17,094 nucleotides of DNA, from the NCBI GenBank assembly GCA_021791455.1, contig JAJYWM010000041.1:1-17094 (forward strand), given 5' to 3'. Both the position numbers and the translations under genes were made by a program. The notes beneath the pieces are model-generated. The model was not told the DNA's origin and did not search any database. It worked only from the letters and a program-made list of their open reading frames with translations. Each line of letters opens with the position of its first letter. The first letter of the stretch is position 1. Positions 13,479-17,094 of this stretch are shown piece after piece. Source of the DNA: a bacterium. Its GTDB lineage: Bacteria; Chloroflexota; Dormibacteria; UBA8260; Bog-877.

Positions 13479-14633
13479 GTGGCTGCGCACGTGGTGGTGA
13501 TTGGAGGCGGTTCCACAGGGTCAGCGGTCGCGCACGACCTGGCGCTCCGCGGTCTCGCGGTGACGGTGTTGGAACGGGGAGAGGTGGCGTCGGGCACCAC
13601 CGGGCGCAATCACTGTCTGCTGCATTCGGGCGCACGGTACTGCGTGACTGACCAGGAGTCCGCACGCGAGTGCATCACCGAGGTTGAGATCTTGGATCGG
13701 ATCATGCCGGATCTGCTGGAGCGGAACGGGGGGCTCTTTGTGGCCATCAATGAGTCGGACCTGGCCTTCAAGGACCAATTCCTGGACGGCTGTTCCAGCT
13801 GCGGGATACCGGCCCGGGAGGTTCCGGTTGCGGCTGCCATGAAGGCCGAGCCGTTCCTGAACCCCGAGGTTCTGGCGGCGGTAGAGGTGCCTGACGGGGT
13901 CTTCGAGCCCTTTCACTTCTGCCTTGCCTTCTTGGCCACGGCCAAAGTTCATGGCGCCGTGGTGCGCACCTACACCGAGGTTCTTGAGTTGGTCGTGCAT
14001 GGCGCTCAGGTCACTGGGGTGGTTATCAAGGACCATCTCCGCGGCACCGTGTCCACTGTCGATGCCGACGTGGTGGTGAACGCGGCGGGCCCTTGGGTGG
14101 GAAAGATCGCGGCCATGGCAGGTGTCCGTGTCCCGGTGACGCCAACACCCGGAGTCATGGTCACACTTGACGCGCGCCTGAACAACCGGGTGATCAACCG
14201 CCTTAACCGGCCAGCGGATGGCGACATCGTCGTCCCCCAGCGCGCCACCTCGATTATCGGGACGACCTCGTGGGTCGTGGAGGACCCCGACCTGATCCCC
14301 GTGCCGGCGGAGCATGTCAGCCAGATGCTGGCGGCGGGGGAGGAGCTGATCCCGGCGGTGGCCAAGGTCAGGGTGAGGGCTTCGGCGGCGGTCGCGCGCC
14401 CGCTTGTGACGAGGCGGCAGGCGGACTCCCGCGCTGTCAGCCGGACCTTCGAGTGCTTCGACCATTCCGCCGACGGGATCGGCGGGTTCGTGACCATCGC
14501 GGGCGGCAAGACGACAAGCTCCAGGGCCATGGCGGAGCGCGCTGCCGACGTGGTCTGTGCCCAGCTGGCGATCTCCACCCCGTGCTCCACTCGTGATGTG
14601 CCGCTGGTGTCGTACAGGACTTTCTATCAATGA
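13479..14633 (+). CDS. glpA: GlpA-like FAD-dependent glycerol-3-phosphate dehydrogenase, without the C-terminal BFD domain
   Basis: A 384-residue DAO-superfamily flavoprotein. The FAD motif is GGGSTGSAVAHDLALRG (9-25), followed by SGTTGRNHCLLHSGARY (38-54), and DQESARECITE (58-68) is nearly identical in kind to anaerobic GlpA of E. coli. Later landmarks agree: VPDGVFEPF (137-145), VVNAAGPWV (199-207), INRLNRPADGDIVVP (239-253), IIGTTSW (259-265) and FVTIAGGKTTSSR (337-349). Homologous enzymes oxidise sn-glycerol-3-phosphate to dihydroxyacetone phosphate and pass electrons to quinone. The protein stops just after this catalytic domain, where E. coli GlpA continues with a BFD-like [2Fe-2S] domain. 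No GlpB or CCG-type GlpC is present; SdhB-, SdhC- and SdhD-like genes follow instead. Stop and next start overlap as ATGA, implying coupled translation. Another 2-hydroxyacid substrate is possible but less likely. Confidence 0.88.
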   Translation: MAAHVVVIGGGSTGSAVAHDLALRGLAVTVLERGEVASGTTGRNHCLLHSGARYCVTDQESARECITEVEILDRIMPDLLERNGGLFVAINESDLAFKDQFLDGCSSCGIPAREVPVAAAMKAEPFLNPEVLAAVEVPDGVFEPFHFCLAFLATAKVHGAVVRTYTEVLELVVHGAQVTGVVIKDHLRGTVSTVDADVVVNAAGPWVGKIAAMAGVRVPVTPTPGVMVTLDARLNNRVINRLNRPADGDIVVPQRATSIIGTTSWVVEDPDLIPVPAEHVSQMLAAGEELIPAVAKVRVRASAAVARPLVTRRQADSRAVSRTFECFDHSADGIGGFVTIAGGKTTSSRAMAERAADVVCAQLAISTPCSTRDVPLVSYRTFYQ

Positions 14634-15409
14634 ACAGTTCGTCAGCACCCCTGGAGGTGTCGTTTCGGATCCGCCGAAGTCGTCCGGGGATTGCCAGCCA
14701 CTTTGACTTGTTCAGGATCGCCATCAACCCGGACGGCAAGGTCCTGGACGGGCTTGATGCCATCTGGGCAACTCAAGACCACGGGGTCATGTTCCGCCGT
14801 GCTTGCCATCACTCGTCCTGTGGGGCTTGTGCCATGCGTATCAACGGGAAGGAACGGCTGGCCTGCATCACCCCGGTCGCTGTCGCCCTGCAGGAGCATG
14901 ACCCCGTGGTCGTCGAGCCTCTCAACAACCTTCCGATCGTCGCCGATCTGGTGGTGGATGTGGCGGGCTTTTTCGCGCGGATGACGGCCTCGGACATGGT
15001 CATCACCAGGCGTGGAGAGGACGTCTTGCCGGTGAGCGTGGACCCTCTGCCACCGAAGGTGGAATCGGTGGCGGTCCATCCATTGGAGGGCGCTGCTTCG
15101 GTCAGCCGATTTGAGAGTTGCATCGAGTGCGGCATCTGCGTGAGTGCCTGCCCATCCATGGCCGCCGACGACGGATTCCTGGGCCCCGCGGCTCTGGCAG
15201 CCATCCATCGGACCCGCCAGGCTACTGGGGATGGCGAAGAGGCGCGACGGCTTCTGGCGCTGGCCGATGGGGAGGGTGGGGTATGGCGCTGCCATAGCTC
15301 CTTCGAGTGCTCGGCAACGTGTCCCCAGGGCGTGGACCCGGCAGCCCAGATCATGGATCTGCGCCGGCAAATCCTGTCCCTCCGCCTGAAGTCGCTGGGG
15401 AGAAGGTGA
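14630..15409 (+). CDS. sdhB: SdhB/FrdB-type iron-sulfur subunit of a complex II-like enzyme
   Basis: A 259-residue protein with the full three-cluster layout of complex II iron-sulfur subunits. An N-terminal ferredoxin domain carries [2Fe-2S] ligands C59, C64, C67 and C79. A C-terminal domain carries C164-x2-C167-x2-C170-x3-C174-P and C221-x5-C227-x3-C231-P for the [4Fe-4S] and [3Fe-4S] clusters. It would carry electrons from the flavoprotein to quinone at the membrane. It is clearly different in sequence from the SdhB half of the fused gene at 6050-8656, so it is a second, distantly related copy rather than a recent duplicate. It overlaps the GlpA-like gene by four bases and is followed one base later by the SdhC-like gene. 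No SdhA gene lies in the operon, so its likely flavoprotein partner is the GlpA-like protein. Confidence 0.92.
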   Translation: MNSSSAPLEVSFRIRRSRPGIASHFDLFRIAINPDGKVLDGLDAIWATQDHGVMFRRACHHSSCGACAMRINGKERLACITPVAVALQEHDPVVVEPLNNLPIVADLVVDVAGFFARMTASDMVITRRGEDVLPVSVDPLPPKVESVAVHPLEGAASVSRFESCIECGICVSACPSMAADDGFLGPAALAAIHRTRQATGDGEEARRLLALADGEGGVWRCHSSFECSATCPQGVDPAAQIMDLRRQILSLRLKSLGRR

Positions 15410-15410
15410 A

Positions 15411-15803
15411 GTGAGCGTGGCCAGACCCCAGGAGGAGAGACGACCCAGCCGGTGGTTTGACGTTCGAAAGCGCCATGAGGGAGCGTGGGCTTACGCTCTC
15501 AACCGGATCACGGGCCTCGGGCTGGTCGCCTATCTATATGTGCACTTGGGAGTGCTGAGCATTCTGGCGCGCGGTCCTCAGGCGTGGAACAGTTTTCTGG
15601 CGACCTCCAAAGCGCCCGTCTTCACCCTCCTCGATGTGATCGTGCTCTTGGGGGTGCTGTTCCATGCCCTGAATGGGATTCGCGTTAGCCTTACCGGCGT
15701 GGGGCTTATGGTGCGGCGCCAGCGGTGGATCCTGCGGGGCTTGATCGGGGTCGGGGTCGTGCTGTTCGTGGTGGCAGGCGTTCTCTGGAGCGTGGGCCGA
15801 TGA
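15411..15803 (+). CDS. sdhC: SdhC-like cytochrome b membrane anchor
   Basis: A 130-residue membrane protein with three hydrophobic segments at about 34-53, 69-92 and 107-127. The N-terminal RHEGAWAYALNRITG has the position and style of the quinone-site region of SdhC, including R32. H45 (YVHLG) lies in the first helix. H85 in FHALNGIR (84-91) matches the SdhC heme b ligand, which usually precedes a GIR motif. It would anchor the iron-sulfur subunit and form a quinone site together with the next gene product. GTG 15411 is one base after the preceding stop, with AAGG four bases upstream; GTG 15417 is an alternative. Its stop overlaps the next ATG as ATGA. Confidence 0.88.
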   Translation: MSVARPQEERRPSRWFDVRKRHEGAWAYALNRITGLGLVAYLYVHLGVLSILARGPQAWNSFLATSKAPVFTLLDVIVLLGVLFHALNGIRVSLTGVGLMVRRQRWILRGLIGVGVVLFVVAGVLWSVGR

Positions 15804-16159
15804 GCGGGCAGTTCACCCGCGTGACCCGGGGAACGAGGAGTTGGTTATGGCAGGCCTTCACCGGCATCCTGCTGCTCCCACTTTTGGGGCTGCATGTGAT
15901 CGCCAACCACTTTGTGGTGCCCGGTGGGGAGCGCGACTTTGCCGAAGTCGCTTCCTACATGGGGAACCCGGGCATTGTGGTTCTGGAGGTGCTCTTCCTG
16001 GTGGTGGTCACCTCACATGCCATGCTGGGTCTTCGGGCTGTGCTGTTTGACGTCGGCGTACCATTGCGATTTCGGCGCGGCGTCACCGCCGCACTGACCG
16101 TCGTGGGCGCAAGTACTGTGGCCTACGGCCTCTGGCTCACTTGGGTGATCGGGCATTGA
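15800..16159 (+). CDS. sdhD: SdhD-like membrane anchor
   Basis: A 119-residue protein with three hydrophobic segments at about 18-40, 57-84 and 95-117. H32 and H37 lie in the first (LHVIANHFVV). H73 lies in SHAMLGLRAVLFD (72-84), which has the H-x(10)-D arrangement found where SdhD supplies its heme ligand (H73) and an aspartate near the quinone site (D84). It should pair with the SdhC-like protein to form the heme- and quinone-binding anchor. The ATG overlaps the sdhC stop by four bases, and this start fits the family N-terminus. It is the last gene of the four-gene operon; an 85-base gap follows. Confidence 0.86.
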   Translation: MSGQFTRVTRGTRSWLWQAFTGILLLPLLGLHVIANHFVVPGGERDFAEVASYMGNPGIVVLEVLFLVVVTSHAMLGLRAVLFDVGVPLRFRRGVTAALTVVGASTVAYGLWLTWVIGH

Positions 16160-16244
16160 TCGCGCATGGTGGCGATGGAGGCACGGGCCCGCGCGTCATC
16201 TGGAGATCGGAGGGACTCCCCGAGATGGCGTCGCCGGTATCGCC

Positions 16245-17094
16245 ATGAGGAGGCCACTGGCCGGCGCCCGCGGGGCTTGGCGGAGGGTGTTTGAGGCTGA
16301 TCTCATATTGCTGCACGCTCCATCTGTCTGGGATTTCCGCGAGGAGGTGATCCTCCAGGGTCCGCTCGCCGACGTGATCCCGTCGACGGATGAGTTCGAG
16401 ATGTATCCCATCGGGCTAACCAGCATCGCCGCCTATCTGGAGCTCAACCACTACAACGTACGCATCTTGAACATCGCCTACAGGATGCTGCGCGATCGTG
16501 ACTATGACGTGGCGGGACATCTGGCAAGCCTGCGCGCCCCGGTCTTTGGAGTGGACCTGCACTGGTTGCCCCATGCCCACGGTGCTTTGGGGATTGCCAA
16601 GCTGGTCAAGGAGCTGCATCCTGATTCGAAGGTCCTGGTGGGGGGGCTGTCGGCGACCTATTTCCACCAAGAGCTGATCGCGAATCCGGCCGTGGACTTT
16701 GTTCTGCGAGGAGACTCGACCGAGGAGCCCTGCCGGCAACTGCTTGAGGCGCTTCGCCGGGGGACCCCGCTGGAGTTGGTCGAAAACCTGACCTGGAAGC
16801 GAGCCGACGGAACGGTCGTCGTCAACGACCTGAGCTTCGTGCCCCAGGACCTTGACTGGATCGACGTGCCCGCCTACGACTTCCTCCTGCACGCCGTCTT
16901 CAAGTACCGGACACTGGCGGACTTCGTGCCCTACGCAGAGTGGCTCCAGTACCCCAGCACCATGGTCCTCAACGCTCGGGGCTGTCCTTACAACTGCTCC
17001 ATCTGTGGCGGCTCTCGCTCTGGATATGAGATCGTGGCGGGGCGCGCCCGCGCCGCCTACCGGTCGCCGGAGAAGCTGGTCATCCAGTTAGTCT
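16245..17094 (+). CDS. B12-binding domain / radical SAM protein, C-terminus cut by the window edge
   Basis: The reading frame runs open to the right edge (283 complete codons). Residues 17-175 look like a cobalamin-binding Rossmann domain: HAPSVWDFRE (24-33), YPIGLTSIAAYLE (54-66), FGVDLHWLPHAHGA (101-114), VLVGGLSATYFHQE (130-143) and DFVLRGDSTEEP (151-162). The radical SAM cluster motif C247-x3-C251-x2-C254 (CPYNCSICGGS) follows, with the rest of the barrel beyond the edge. The N-terminal sequence resembles the Ta0216-like group of B12-binding radical SAM proteins, whose function I do not know. Relatives in the wider class methylate or rearrange unactivated carbons. The start is uncertain: ATG 16245 has no clear ribosome site and GTG 16287 touches a GGAGG. 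It follows the sdhD-like gene by 85 bases, so co-transcription is possible. Confidence 0.85.
   Translation, partial: MRRPLAGARGAWRRVFEADLILLHAPSVWDFREEVILQGPLADVIPSTDEFEMYPIGLTSIAAYLELNHYNVRILNIAYRMLRDRDYDVAGHLASLRAPVFGVDLHWLPHAHGALGIAKLVKELHPDSKVLVGGLSATYFHQELIANPAVDFVLRGDSTEEPCRQLLEALRRGTPLELVENLTWKRADGTVVVNDLSFVPQDLDWIDVPAYDFLLHAVFKYRTLADFVPYAEWLQYPSTMVLNARGCPYNCSICGGSRSGYEIVAGRARAAYRSPEKLVIQLV

Noticed and set aside
13244..13609. A minus-strand open frame with a CHHCH heme-like motif
   Set aside because: It overlaps the start of the glpA-like gene and the end of the ATPase gene in antisense, has no ribosome site, and its composition is that of a GC-rich shadow frame. The motif is most likely chance.
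13521..14648. A 375-codon minus-strand open frame opposite the glpA-like gene
   Set aside because: The plus strand encodes a full flavoprotein here; the antisense frame matches no family I recognise.
16166..16294. A small plus-strand open frame between the sdhD-like and radical SAM genes
   Set aside because: It is Arg-rich, overlaps the radical SAM start, and has no ribosome site or recognisable feature.

Overview
The window is GC-rich bacterial DNA, densely coded, with frequent GTG starts, strong Shine-Dalgarno sites and 1-4 base overlaps between genes. The five-segment succinate dehydrogenase anchor and the iron-sulfur sequence of the complex II gene closely resemble the mycobacterial Sdh1 type. 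The P-IIIA proton ATPase and the B12-binding radical SAM gene would fit an environmental lineage related to Actinobacteriota, Chloroflexota or Dormibacterota. That placement is inference; there is no rRNA or marker set here to settle it. I saw no tRNA, rRNA, insertion sequence or CRISPR array, and no gap between genes exceeds about 220 bases.

Layout. Positions 1-3756 hold cell-envelope functions: a sugar-nucleotide epimerase running off the left edge (minus strand), a GT-C membrane glycosyltransferase and a lipoprotein-like NodB-family protein. The plus strand then continues, probably in the same transcription unit, with inorganic pyrophosphatase, malate dehydrogenase, a five-helix complex II anchor, and an 868-residue gene that fuses SdhA and SdhB in one polypeptide (to 8656). 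Positions 8681-10647 on the minus strand carry a universal stress protein and a dihydrolipoamide-dehydrogenase-like flavoprotein. Divergent from these is a P-IIIA proton ATPase (10784-13261).

The last part (13479-16159) is a tight four-gene operon. Its first gene encodes a GlpA-like glycerol-3-phosphate dehydrogenase flavoprotein without the usual C-terminal [2Fe-2S] domain. It is followed by an SdhB-type three-cluster iron-sulfur subunit and by SdhC- and SdhD-type heme anchors. The simplest reading is a hybrid respiratory enzyme in which a GlpA flavoprotein takes the place of SdhA on a complex II chassis. This is the strongest candidate for an undescribed system in the window. A B12-binding radical SAM gene follows and runs off the right edge.

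Together the central and right-hand genes point to quinone-linked respiration: malate dehydrogenase and fused Sdh in the TCA cycle, a second complex II-like entry point probably for glycerol-3-phosphate, and a proton pump acting on the same membrane gradient.
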